This document shows positions 1 to 10,402 of a DNA stretch of 64,000 nucleotides, piece after piece. The stretch's first letter is position 1, and every line of letters begins with the position of its first letter. Source of the DNA: Combretum micranthum (taxonomy: Eukaryota > Streptophyta > Magnoliopsida > Myrtales > Combretaceae); contig JAMXBD010000398.1 of the NCBI GenBank assembly GCA_024138025.1, positions 124,001 to 188,000 on the forward strand. The letters run 5' to 3'. A model generated the notes under the pieces. It made no database searches and was not told the DNA's origin. It worked only from the letters and a program-made list of their open reading frames with translations. Made by a program: the position numbers and the translations under genes.

Positions 1-792
1 TGACTCCAAACTCTTCCAACTTGATCCGCAGTTCCTCATCTAAGCCTCCCAGAAATACCTGCTTCTTTAATTCTTCACTATCCCTGAAAGACTCAGGTGC
101 ATACTGGCAGCAAGTGAACGAACTCGGTTTCATTGTTCTACTGTCCTCCCCTTTTGCTTAACATGGAGGAAATCAGCACTATATTTCACTCTCAAGCTGG
201 AGGGAAAATAATTGTTCAGAAATTCCCGGCGAAAGGTTTCCCAAGTGGCCGGAAGTCAAGTTCCTTCTCTTGGAGTCCCACCAGACCCGCGCATTGTACC
301 TCAGCATATATGTTCCATATTCCAACTGCAGATAAGGTGGAATCTCGTATGCAGCAAAAGAACGCTCAACTTGAGCCAACCAGTCCTCGGCTTCATCTGG
401 TTTACCGAATGCTCCATCAAAATACCGGTTGCTCTTAATAAAGTCCGGTAAGGAGCTTCGGTGGGGTCTCCTGTATGGCGGGGGTGGTGGCGGTGGCACA
501 TTATAGGAATGCTCCTCTTGTGGAGCTGGTGCCTCTGCAGTCATTTCCCGATGATCTGGGTGGGGATGTGGGGCCGAATCCCGGGCACTTGCCCTGGGTG
601 TGGGTTCTGAACCGGATTCTGATTTTGAATGAAGGTGTTCAGAAGGTTGGCCAATTGCCCAATTGCATTTAACACATCGCCCTGTTGATTTGGGTGCAAC
701 TCCTTGAGGGTTAGTGGGGTGCAGCCGGTTGATCGGCTTCATTCGGAGAGACTCTTGTTCCCAGTTCCGAATCCGTCGGTTTCGTCTGTTTA
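1..792 (-). pseudogene. Ty3/gypsy gag fragment of element A (runs off left edge)
   Basis: Capsid-type gag of the minus-strand element whose 5' LTR is A1. Read on the minus strand, a basic start (NRRNRRIRNW) is followed by a QQGDVLNAIGQLANLLNTF stretch, a proline-rich linker, then SSLPDFIKSNRYFDG, EAEDWLAQVERSFAAYE and YGTYMLRYNARVWWDSKRR. The same landmarks occur in the plus-strand gag at 6906-8281, so the two are homologous. The reading frame changes at least twice: the QQGDV stretch, the IKSNRYFD block and the final segment near 1-180 (ESFRDSEELKKQVFLGGLDE) lie in different frames. The expected ATG at the start appears as ATA. The rest of gag and all of pol lie left of the window. Non-functional copy; the family call is secure, the exact start is not. 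Confidence 0.88.
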
Positions 793-1325
793 TACATTAT
801 TTAATGAATTTTTAGTATCTTTAGTAGGTTTTAGATTTCGAAAGGACTAGATTTGTTAACAAAGTTCAAAAGTTGCGAAAATCTGGAAATCAAACTTAGA
901 AAGAAATGGAATTTCATAAATTCATATAATCATAAGGAGAATAAAAGAATTCACACATAGAGTAACAAGTTGAAATTTCATAACAATAATGTGAATGAAT
1001 GAATGCTCATGCAATCTATATGCGGTTAATGTTCTTTATGCCTCATGACTAGCATGCATGCTTTTCTCAACTCCTTTCCTTTGAAATAAACACGATCTTT
1101 TCATTACTTTAGCGAGCCATACAAATATTACATCAAGATTTTTGTTCCCAAAATTTGGCTAGCTAATTCCAATTCCGATTCTAAACAATTTCCCTATTCC
1201 CGAAAACATGACAAAATACAGGGAAAAAGAAACAAATAAAATACTAACTATCCTGAAATCCTAAGGCAAATTGGCATCCCGCATTGCCTACTACAAAATA
1301 AGAAAATCAGGACTCCTCTTGGACT
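793..1325 (-). other. Non-coding spacer between pre-gag ORF and gag of element A
   Basis: AT-rich stretch of about 530 bp with no convincing ORF on either strand. Element P has a similar spacer (6597-6905) between its pre-gag ORF and gag, so a gap here is part of the element design. I see no other feature in it. Confidence 0.6.
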
Positions 1326-2460
1326 TCATGGGTTAGCTATCATCCGGTCTCTACTCATCACTAGAGTCATCGGGGTCGAGCTAGGAGGTCGTCTCCTGCT
1401 GGAAGAACCACCGTCGTCCCGTCGGATAAACAAACTAAGGTATTCCCTCGTAGTCATCCTCCGCTTCCTAGTAGGTCGGACTAAGGGTTCCTGGTCTTCA
1501 CTTTCCTCCTCTTCCTCAGTACCTTGCCCTTCCCTCGGGCTCACATCATTCTCCTCACCTCTAACTTCGGCTCACTCACCTGAGTCTCTACTACCTCATT
1601 CTCTCTTACTGGCTCTCCACCCATGCCTTCTACCTCCATAGGCTCGGGGGCTACAGGTTCAGCTACTACCATATCAAGTACAGGGGGATTTTCACCTTCT
1701 ACATAAACATCTCTCCACATCAAGGGGTCAAACTCGGGTTCCACCCTACCACTATCTGGTATCTCCAGCTCCCGATCAAAATCCCATACAATTGGGTTGG
1801 GTTCCGGATTCACTTCAGCTTCCGGCTCAACAGGTGGGGTAGGGGTTCTAGGAACTACATTTTCTTCCCAGTTAGGATCCTCCTCAGGGTCCTCTTCTTC
1901 TTCTTCTTCCTCCTCCTCACCAACTACAGGCGCCCCATTCAGTTGCATGCCTATATCAATAGCTGGAGGTGGAGCTATCACTCGGGGTGGGAGAATATCT
2001 AAGTAAATCGCATGCCAAGTGATATGATTCCATGCGTCTGCTAAATTCCAGTCAGGGTGATCATACAAATTATCATGGGCATACACATATAAAGGCCTAT
2101 GGGGATCCATACTCTAAAATCTGGAGGGGTTCGGTTTCCTCCACCCTTCAAAATAAATGTAGCTTCTCTAGTCATGGGCTCACGCCCATAATCAACCATA
2201 ATCCTCTCCAAAGTGTAAATTGTCTCCAATTTTGTCCAACTCCTCCTCCCCATGGGATCATACCTCAATCGATCCACTACCGAACCCATCTGGTATATCT
2301 CAATCCATCCTTCCACAATTTATACATTTCCCCTATAGTCCGGGGATGTCTGGCTAGGCAAAATCTTCACACAACTCTCTTAACCTCAACCTATATTCCA
2401 CCATCGTCTCATCGTTTCTCTTGTGAAGTTCCTGGCCCGCTCCCTGGTCTCACCCAAGGA
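1326..2460 (-). pseudogene. Pre-gag ORF of element A (acidic protein, unknown function), frameshifted
   Basis: Between PBS and gag lies a coding-like region that is neither gag nor pol. In minus-strand order: a VEYRLRLRELCEDFA segment near 2390; EREIYQ/RRSWTKLETIYTLERIM type sequence (2041-2316); DPHRPLYVYAHDNLYDHPDW and WHAIYLDILPPRVIAPPP (about 1990-2110); a run of glutamates; a long acidic, proline-rich middle; and a basic tail with RKRRMTTREYLSLFIRRDD (about 1420-1480). The segments are in three frames, with shifts near 2110 and near 1550, so this copy is broken. The motif IGMQL near 1945 and the tail RRMT..(E/Q)YL..F match the plus-strand ORF at 6045-6596 (VGMQL; KRMTISQYLRKF). Shared order and motifs in two diverged elements argue for a real element-encoded protein. 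I do not recognise a known domain. Confidence 0.6.
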
Positions 2461-2580
2461 GACCTACAACAATATAATACTCCTAATTAGACTTAGCAAG
2501 AAAACGTTTTTAACTCCATTTAACCTATTAGTTAGATTTCTAAGTCCGGTTTCTTTTAATTCTATTGTCTTGTTTTATAA

Positions 2581-2598
2581 CCTAGTGCTCTGATACCA
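2581..2598 (-). other. Primer-binding site, initiator tRNA-Met, element A
   Basis: Read on the minus strand, TGGTATCAGAGCACTAGG lies 8 nt inside the LTR end. Its first 12 nt are the complement of the 3' end of plant initiator tRNA-Met, the usual minus-strand primer of Ty3/gypsy chromoviruses. This fixes LTR A1 as the 5' LTR and the element as minus-strand. Confidence 0.92.
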
Positions 2599-3238
2599 AC
2601 TTAAACTGTCACGCCCCGTAGGGTATCCTAAACGTAACAGCCCGCCACATACTAAATAAGACTCTCGAGTTCCCTACCCGAGCCCTTCGGGAGTCTTAAG
2701 TAGATGTAAAGCGTTCCTTTACGACAATAGAATACTTCAACAAATGGAGTTAAACAGTTTAATGTGGCATTCATTAGCCATAGATAATAAATCAAAACGC
2801 ATAATTATAGTTTACAAAATCTAAGGGGCATTCCCCCGCAAAATAATAACAAGTCCATTACAGTCATCCAGAGTCCTTAGTTTCCAACGGAAGTCTATAC
2901 AAAAAGAATGGATTAAACTTCTATGGGAAACTCCTATCTCCGGTACCTGTGCTGTGGCTTGCCTCGGCCTAAGCCATATAAACTCGTGCTGCAATAGATA
3001 AAAACTATGGGGGTGTAAGCTAACTAGCTTAGTGAGTAATAACTTCCATAACACAATTAAATACAATCATTCAAGCAAGTGATTATTCAAGCAAGTGTAT
3101 GCATCAAACAAATATGATCAACAAACATATGACCAACCGGAAATCATATGTGGATGGACTTGCGCCCTCCATCCTGGGTTAGCAGATTAACGAATCCTGC
3201 GGTACGACGCCGTTTAAGCTCACGGTCAACTAACAATA

Positions 3239-3330
3239 TTTCGTTTTATCGATCACGATTAACCAACAATTTTGTTTTATGGATCACGATTAACCAACAT
3301 ATTCGTTTTATGGATCACGAAAAACCTACC
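3239..3330. repeat. Minisatellite in LTR A1, about 31-bp unit, 3 copies
   Basis: Three units with the core TTTTATGGATCACGATTAAC. Homologous to the 30-bp x 4 array in A2 (54541-54660), but with diverged unit borders. It lies next to the CCATCC(T/C)GGGTTAGCAGATTAACG motif. Confidence 0.85.
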
Positions 3331-5324
3331 AATGCGAATGCTCCAACCCCATCGTGATATGAATGATTCCAATTTACAAGTGAAGTCAAATATTCATTAG
3401 TTCAATTCTTTTAGGTGACCAACAAGTATTCACAGACATTCAATATAAGATACCAGCTAATCAGTCAATAGCTTAACACTCGGTTTCGATATTCCTTAAG
3501 TTCCATTCACACATCAACGCAGAAATATATAATTCCCATATACCCCATCATGCATATTCATTTTATCTTTGCCTACACCACTAGTGTACATTACAATCAC
3601 AACATTAATTGAGAGTGGAAGTAAAACTCACTCGGCCATTGGACGCCGGTCTTTCTAGTAGTAGTAGTCGGGAGGTAGGGTGTCGTCCTGCTCGGGATCA
3701 CCTACCAAGCAAGAATAATCCTAATGAGATTCTCAATGTAACTAAATCAAGCTATACATCTAAACTAGATGAATTCGGATTCTCGCTATTTGCGGAAGTT
3801 CCGACTTAAAACGGCCATAACTTGGTCATTTTAACTCTGAATTTCACAAATTTTATATCGATCTCTATTTACTTCGAAAGATCTATCTATTTCTAGTATT
3901 ATTTTCAAGTTTTGAAAATAGTAAAGTCACGGAACAGTGGGATCAGTTCTGTTCTGCCATTTCTCAATTTCGAAAAATTTGTTTTGCTTTTGATAAGAAA
4001 TGTTCCTAGTTGATGATATATGCATGAATGGTATAGGAATGAATTGCTAACGTGAATGCCATGTAATGAATTCAATATATGCATGGTCATGATGATTTTG
4101 TGATCATAAACTCTTATGAAATCCTAAGTGTTAGAAAATTCCATAAAGGTTATTTCTAAGAAGCTATTCTTCCACTTTACAATCCTTAGGGTTTCTTTGA
4201 CTTGTAATCTTGTAATCCACTTGTTATCTAAATGAAAATAAGATCTCAAAGTTTATATTAATCATGGCCTTCATTCATGCATAAAAATTCCCATTTTTCA
4301 TTTGGTAAACATGTTTTTAAACAAGCTTTTTGTAAAAATCCGAATTTTTGAAATTTCATTTTCTTGCATTTTTCTTATGGAAAAACTTGTCTAATGAATT
4401 AAAAATTGAAGCTCCAATATATACATTATCTAAGGACTTCATTTAGCTTATAAAACATCAAATTTAGACTTAGATACTAAGTGATCTTGTAGGCATGAAC
4501 CTAAGTTACGAATTTGACTATTGATCCACATATCAATATTTTTCATTCTAACTCCATCACTTGTTTTACATTCCTATCATGCCTAAACTCATCCAAACTT
4601 ATGAAAATCATTCTTTCAAGATATCTACTACACATACCCTTCATTTTTCATATGAAATATGAGTTCAAAAGTGATATTGGTGGTTTTTAAAGTAGGGTTT
4701 CTATTTCATCCGAATTTTCAACATTTCATATTTGACAAAGTCCTTCCTTTTTCAATGTTCTTGCTTTCTATATATGAATATCTACTATCTAACATCTCTA
4801 TACATATACAAGACTACATTTTTATGATCATCAATGCATGGAAATCAAAATAACTCTATGATCATACATGTAAATGACAATGTGAGTGTCTAAACTTTAG
4901 ATCTACTAACTATAATGCATGAATCATATATCTCATGGCATGAACATCAATATATATACAAGATCTCTACTTTACATGCATGAACAAGAAGATATCTTAA
5001 CATAAACTCATCTAAACACTAGATCCATGTCTTGTGATGGCTTGATATTCTTGTTCATGTGTTTTCATGTCCCTAGCATGAGCTCATTGGGATTTAAATG
5101 AGAAAACACACAAGAATGATCTTGCCATTGCAAGATTAGGAAGGATCAAAGCTTCAACATACATACCAAAGGAGTCTTGAAGGAGGAAAAGAGAAGAACA
5201 AGTTGGAAATGTGAGAGGAAGGGGGAGAGGGGGGGTTCACGGCACAAAGAAAAAAAAAGAGAGAGTTTTTACTCTTTTGCAAAATTGAAACAAGAAGAAA
5301 TGAAGAGAGAGAGAGAAAAATATG

Positions 5325-5333
5325 TATATATAT
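5325..5333 (-). promoter_or_regulatory. Putative TATA box of LTR A1
   Basis: TATATATAT on the minus strand, about 700 bp into the LTR and about 80 bp downstream (in LTR sense) of the GCGCCGGCC plus GT-repeat block at 5410-5447. The same spacing is seen in A2 and in the P LTR. Assigned by position only. Confidence 0.45.
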
Positions 5334-5409
5334 GAGGTGAATTAGGGTTTAGCTAAATAAAATGAAGTAAAAATAATCAAATTGAGAGGGAAACGGGGGG
5401 GGGAGGGGG

Positions 5410-5447
5410 GCGCGCCGGCCACACTCTATGTGTGTGTGTGTGTGTGT
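5410..5447. repeat. GCGCCGGCC motif and (GT)n microsatellite in LTR A1
   Basis: G-rich run, CGCGCCGGCC, then (TG)9-10. Counterparts lie at 56740-56771 (A2), 12397-12415 (P), 37167-37180 (E) and, more weakly, in other LTRs. Confidence 0.75.
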
Positions 5448-6028
5448 TTTAAAAATTTGATATTTTGTAATTTAGTAAATTAAAATGTAATAAATGTAAT
5501 AATTATTTAAGAGACAAAATTTCTTGGAAAAGAAAATTGAAATGAGTAGTTGTAAGGATGTAAGAATAGGGTATGGGTAGTGTGTAGTGTAGGTTGTACT
5601 TGTGAATAGTAGACAAGACATCTACTTTACCGGTTGTACCGAAAACACGGGAAAAGCTATAACTGTAATTTTTATAGCTCGGAAAATTGTAAAATTGATA
5701 TTTTTGGAATCCTTATAAAATTACGGTTCTAATGAATATTCCGGAATATTTTTCTGAATCCGTGGTCCGGGGCACACTTTTCCGTAATTGAGCTCGGGAA
5801 GGCCCGGAATTGAAAAATTCCCGAATTTAAAACTTTCAAAGGTTTAAAATGTACTTTAAAACAATAATTCAACTTCATTTACTTTATAAATTTTCTTTTA
5901 TTATGAAACCGAAGGAAAGCCGGATTTAGGGTTCCTAGGCTTCACTCACTGGACTCAAACTGGACCGGATTGGGGTTTCGCTTCCAATTCTCGGGGCTTC
6001 TTAACTACTAAGAATACCGAGGTTTACA

Positions 6029-6596
6029 GCCCAACTCGGTCGGAATGCAGCTAGATGTTATCCCAGATGAGGACTTCATCATGGAGGAGGCCCAAGCAAA
6101 CGAAGGGAATGGAGAGACAAATGGTAGCATGGAAGGAGATCAAAATGAACACTCGGAGCCTGAAGAGACCCAGTCTGCATCCCTTTGGGAAGACAGCCCT
6201 TTGATCCCTAGTCAAGCACCTCCCCGAAGGCTGAGCCAAGATGTACCCATGGAGACCATTGCAAGGAATAACCTAATAATGATTTCCGATTCTGAGGAGG
6301 AGGGAAGAAGAAACAATGCTTTTGATCCAAATAGATTCCTGAGAAGCAGATCCCAGACCCCCATAATGGCAGTGGCATCGGAGGAAGAAGAAGGACAAGA
6401 GGAAACGAATGGCATGACTCGTGGAGAGAGGGTTTCCGTACATGACGAATTTTGGCCATCTCAAGCTGAGATCACCTCACGATACCGCGGGAAGAGGATG
6501 ACGATTAGTCAATATCTGCGAAAATTTGTCAAGGCACAAAGGATCCACCAGCAGGAGTATGAACCCAGCACCATCCCCATGAAAAGAAGATGTTGA
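6029..6596 (+). pseudogene. Pre-gag ORF of element P (acidic protein, 5'-truncated)
   Basis: Open from the A insertion point: codons upstream of the ATG at 6045 (PNSVG) are in frame, so the ATG is internal and the true N-terminus lies across the insertion. The 183 visible residues are very acidic in the first two thirds (EEE/DSEEE clusters; a PPRRL motif), then turn basic: a REGKRM-like RYRGKRMTISQYLRKFVKAQ near the C-terminus and a final KRRC. VGMQL and KRMT.SQYL..F match the broken ORF of element A. No zinc knuckle, protease or membrane segment is visible. The position (between PBS and gag) and the conserved basic tail suggest an accessory element protein, perhaps nucleic-acid or chromatin associated, but that is a guess. 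No internal stop in this stretch, unlike gag-pol just downstream. Confidence 0.65.
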
Positions 6597-6905
6597 AGAA
6601 GGAAGAAATGGAGCATAACCCGACGAGTCCAACATAGCCTTTTTTTAGGCTTATCTTTGTCTTAATGCATTAATGATTTGCTTTTCTATGTTTTATTTGA
6701 ACAATTATCTTTTTGATGAGAATAGTTTCCACCTTCTCCAAGTTATGTAAGGGTTATTAATTTCCCCTTTTTATTTTTAATGCAAGAATTTTATGTTGAT
6801 TTGATGATTTCTGGATTTGATTACTTTAATTATTTTTATGGAATTTTCAATATTGCCGATCTTTTCCTTGTTGTGAAAATTTAAGAAGTATAAAATTTAA
6901 CAGAC
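6597..6905 (+). other. Non-coding spacer between pre-gag ORF and gag of element P
   Basis: About 310 bp, T-rich (TTTTTTTAGGC at 6639 resembles a polypyrimidine plus AG). A spacer at the same place exists in element A. It could carry an intron border or simply be a leader; nothing here decides between them. Confidence 0.5.
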
Positions 6906-8281
6906 ATGGTAAGAGAGGTAGAAGACGCGAATGTCGTGCTTCTAATAATATACCAGCAGAACCGGAGAATCCTCTGGCAGGACAACAAGCACCAAATCCC
7001 CCACCGAATCAACAAGGAGATGTGTGGGCCGCCATCAACCAACTAGCAGGGTTGGTCAATAATTTCATGCAAAATGCACAAAATATGCCACCGCCTACTG
7101 CAAATGCACCAGAAGCAACCGTTGAAGCACCTACAGCCCCAGAAGCTGAGTCGCATGCTGCCCTTTTACCAGCACCACCACCGCCACGACCTTACAGAAG
7201 TTCCTTGCCGGACTTCATAAAAAGCAACAGATATTTCGACAGAAATTTTGGAAAGCCAGACGAAGCTGAAGACTAGCTAGCCTAGATCGAAAAATCGTTC
7301 GCTGCCTACGAAGTTCCTCATCATCTACGCCTGGACTATGGCACGTATATGTTACGGTTCAATGCTAGAATATGGTGGGAGTCGAAAAGCAGGGAATTGT
7401 TGCCACCCGTGACCTGGGCAGCTCTTCGTAGAGAGTTTTTGGACAACTATTTTCCTGGGAGCTTAAGAGTACAGTATAGTGGAGACTTTCTCCATATATC
7501 CCAGAAGGTAAGGACAATAGAGCAGTACGAGACGGAGTTTAGCCGACTGCTTCAATACGCACCTGAGTCCTTCAAGCATAGTGAGGAGCTGAAGAGACAA
7601 GTATTTATGAGTGGCCTGGATGAAGATATAAGGATGCGTCTGAAGGAGTTAGATCTAAGGACCCTCCGAGAGTTGGTAGAAAGGGCTCGTATTATTGAGG
7701 GAGCAAAGAAAAGGAAGAGCAAAGCCCCTAAGAGAAAGACCTTCGTGTTCGGCAAGAGAGCTCAGGATAGCTATAACCCCAGTTTTCAGAATAAAAGGTT
7801 CAAGCCCTTCAACAGCTTCCGAGGAAGTGCTGTTAGCAACAAGGACACATCCAGGATCAAGGTGACCTGCTGGAAATGCAAGGAAGTGCACTATCCAAAG
7901 AGGTGCCCGCTGTCGCAACACAAGTGCTACTTTTGTGGAGACCCTAGCCATAAGATAGGTGATTGCCCAAAGAAGGCTTCTACTGTTTGCTTCATTTGCA
8001 AGCAAACCGGGCACTTCGCTAACGAATGCCCACAAAGAAAGAATGCCCCAGCTAGACCATTTGGGTCAGTGCGAGGAGTGGCATCGGCAAAGAACGGAAG
8101 CGGAGGAAGCAACCCAAGCCGATCTGGAGCAGCTGTCTACGGAATGAGGATATACAACTTAGAAGGACAGTGGGTATGCGAGGAGTCCGATGACGAAGGA
8201 GCAGAGCTCGCCACTGTAGATGGAGACTATGGTTCAGATTTTGGATTGGTGACAGGTCAGAATCAGAACCCTTTTCTTTGA
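6906..8281 (+). pseudogene. gag: Ty3/gypsy gag (capsid and nucleocapsid), element P
   Basis: Frame starts with GKRGRRRE, then PPNQQGDVWAAINQLAGLVN. The only nearby ATG (6906) is one base out of frame with this, suggesting a 1-nt loss at the start. The capsid region has SSLPDFIKSNRYFDRNFGKP, then two in-frame TAG codons (7274 and 7283) where the element A copy reads W and Q, then FNARIWWES, LRREFLDNYFPGSL, EFSRLLQYAPESF and EELKRQVFMSGLDEDIRMRL. The nucleocapsid has three CCHC-type knuckles: CWKCKEVHYPKRC (Gly lost), CYFCGDPSHKIGDC and CFICKQTGHFANEC, in a basic context. Ends at TGA 8279. Would package element RNA in virus-like particles; this copy cannot, because of the stops. Confidence 0.93.
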
Positions 8282-8399
8282 TGTAATTTGTTAAGTTCCT
8301 CACGTTCAATACCGACAGTACAAGTATAAAGTTTTATACCCGCGATTAGCTTAAGTATACCAGTCTTGTAATTAGTATAAAAATTCGAGTGCAGGACAC
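8282..8399 (+). other. Degraded gag-pol junction, element P
   Basis: About 120 bp with stops in every frame between the end of gag and the recognisable start of protease. In related elements gag and pol are usually one continuous frame, so this is likely decay and not a designed junction. Confidence 0.5.
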
Positions 8400-9041
8400 A
8401 TACTCATAGCTAGTCAACCCGCGTATGCTTTGTTCAATACAGGAGCTACCCATTCCTTTATCACCATTAACCTGGCCAAGCGAATTGGGTTACCTATAGA
8501 TACTATTGCTACTGGTTTTCGAGTTAAAACCCCCACCGGAAGCATAGTAACGACAAAGGAAATACTTAAAGGATGTCCAATGGAGATACAAGGGAGTCAC
8601 TCTAAGTGTGACCTAATAATCTTGGAGATGAGCAAATACAAAGTCATCTTGGGTATGAGTTGGTTAACATCTGTCAAAGCCTTAGTGGATTGCAAACAAA
8701 AGGAAGTGAGATTTAAAGATCAAAGTAGATGTGAAGTAGTGTTTAGAGGAGAGTCCATGGTGAAGTTAAACTCATTCGAGTTGGTGGATGAGGATGAAAT
8801 CAACATTAGTAACCTGGATGAAGAAGAAGAGGAAAAGCCTGAGCTTGGATCCATACCCGTAGTTAAAGAGTTCCCAGACGTGTTTCTAGATGTATTGCCT
8901 AGATTGCCACCCAACAGAGAGATAGATTTCGAAATTGACCTATTAGTCAATACGGAACCGATCTCAAAAGCACCCTATCGAATGGCACCAGTAGAACTGA
9001 AGGAGTTAAAGACTCAACTACAGGACTTAATGAATCAATGA
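8400..9041 (+). pseudogene. pol: Aspartic protease and N-terminal RT linker, element P
   Basis: Read from AGHILIASQPAYALFNTGA. The retropepsin active-site triad normally DTG (or DSG) is NTG here (FNTGATHSFI, codon AAT at 8435), which removes the catalytic aspartate. The downstream flap/dimer region is recognisable as KYKVILGMSWL (8634-8666). After an acidic hinge (NLDEEEEEKPELG) comes the RT lead-in, KEFPDVFLDVLPRLPPNREI and PYRMAPVELKELKTQLQDL. It ends in TGA at 9039, just before [11 protein letters not shown], which should be continuous. Inactive protease by residue loss, and the polyprotein is cut by the stop. Confidence 0.9.
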
Positions 9042-9758
9042 TTTATCCGACCAAGTGTGTCACCTTGGGGAGCATCAGTATTGTTCGTAAAGAAGAAAGA
9101 TGGTTCCATGCGTTTATGCATCGACTACCGGGAGCTTAATAAGGTTACCATCGAGAACAAGTATCCACTCCCAAGGATAGATGACCTCTTCAATCAGCTT
9201 CAAGGAGCAAGTGTCTTTTCAAGGAATGATCTACGGTCAGGGTACCACCAGTTGAGGATTAAGCCTCAAGACGTACCAAAGATAGCTTTTAGGACTCGCT
9301 CTGGACATTACGAGTTTCTAGTGATGCCTTTTGGATTGACCAATGCACCAGCAGCTTTTATGGATCTCATGAACCGAATATATAAACCCCTGCTGGATAA
9401 GTGCGTGATAGTCTTCATCGACGATATCCTTATCTACTCAAAGACGCGAGAGCAACATGAGGAACACTTAAGGATGGCATTATAAACCTTGCGTAAACAT
9501 AAGTTGTACGCTAAGTTGTCTAAGTGTGACTTTTGGTTGGATAGGATATCCTTTTTAGGACATGTCATATCAGGAGAAGCAATATCGGTATATCCTGAGA
9601 AGATCAAGGCAATAATGGAGTGGAAACAACCTAAGACAGTTACTGAAGTGAGGAGTTTTCTCGGTTTGGCTGGATATTATAGCAAGTTTGTTAAGAATTT
9701 TTCAACCATCGCCAAACCCCACACTCAGCTAACCCAAAAGGAGGAGAAGTTCATCTGA
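9042..9758 (+). pseudogene. pol: Reverse transcriptase, element P
   Basis: Starts at [11 protein letters not shown]. Clear Ty3/gypsy RT blocks: [71 protein letters not shown] and the catalytic [10 protein letters not shown] (about 9414-9443). Both metal-binding Asp of the IDD box and the upstream Asp of NDLRSG are kept. A TAA at 9483 interrupts HLRMAL / [14 protein letters not shown]; then FLGHVIS and [19 protein letters not shown] follow. The segment ends at 9756, where one base appears lost in the codon after KFI, shifting the frame. Would copy element RNA into cDNA in the particle; non-functional here. Confidence 0.95.
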
Positions 9759-10402
9759 CAGACAAGAGGGAGCAAAGTTTCCAGGAGCTAAAGAGAAGAC
9801 TTGTTTCTGCCCCTATTTTAATTCTACCAGACCCCGAAAAGTCCTATACCGTGCATAGTGATGCGTCAAGGAACGGACTCGGATGTGTGTTGATGCAAGA
9901 CGGAAAGGTAATAGCTTATGCATCGCGATAGCTCCGGGCCCATGAACAAAACTATCTTACCCATGATCTGGAGTTAGCCGCCGTTGTGTTTGCATTAAAG
10001 TTGTGGAGGCATTACTTGTATGGACAAAGGTGTGAGATCTACACCGACCATAAGAGCCTCAAGTATCTTTTTACACAAAAGGAGCTGAATATGTGGCAAC
10101 GGAGATGGCTAGAGCTCATCAAGGATTACGACCTTAGAATCAACTACTGTCCAGGGAGAGTAAATGCAGTTGCAGATGCCCTGAGTAGGAAAAATGATGG
10201 GGAAGTAGCCTCTTTGCTCACTGATAAGAAAGAGTTGATAAAAGAATTTGAACGAATGAGCATTGAATTCATAGGGCAAAGCGTGGAAGTGGAGGTTGCC
10301 AAACATGTCATGGAACCTACCTTAGTAGAAAGAATCAAGGAGGCCCAGCGATATGACGAGGCAATTTTGAAGATTAAGAAAGAAGTGCAGGAAGGAAGGT
10401 AG
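9759..10402 (+). pseudogene. pol: RNase H domain and linker, element P
   Basis: In the frame following the shift: HSDASRNGLGCVLMQDGKVI, then a TAG at 9929 inside [11 protein letters not shown], then [31 protein letters not shown] and VADALSRK. The Asp (SDAS), Glu (DLELAAVV) and Asp (YTDHKS) expected for RNase H are present. The rest is a charged linker leading to integrase, ending at TAG 10400. The domain degrades the RNA strand of the hybrid during reverse transcription. Broken by stops. Confidence 0.93.

Larger units (their letters stand above)
2607..6028 (-). mobile_element. 5' LTR of Ty3/gypsy element A (LTR A1, 3422 bp)
   Basis: Plus-strand left end TGTCACGCCCCGTAGGG and right end GAGGTTTACA give minus-strand ends TGTAAACC...GGGGCGTGACA. 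The same sequence recurs, with point and small indel differences, as solo LTR A2 at 53906-57355, which proves both boundaries. The PBS abuts the left edge. The right edge abuts a pre-gag ORF of opposite polarity, so element A inserted into element P; the candidate TSD on this side is GCCCA (6029-6033) and its partner is outside the window. Inside are a 31-bp minisatellite (3239-3330), a 47-nt inverted repeat (3796-3842), a C/G-rich GCGCCGGCC motif with a GT repeat (5410-5447) and a TATA-like element (5325-5333, minus). Short ORFs inside have no recognisable product. Confidence 0.95.

Noticed and set aside
1797..2006. Serine-rich plus-strand ORF
   Set aside because: It is the antisense of the glutamate-rich pre-gag ORF of element A (repeated GAA/GAG codons).
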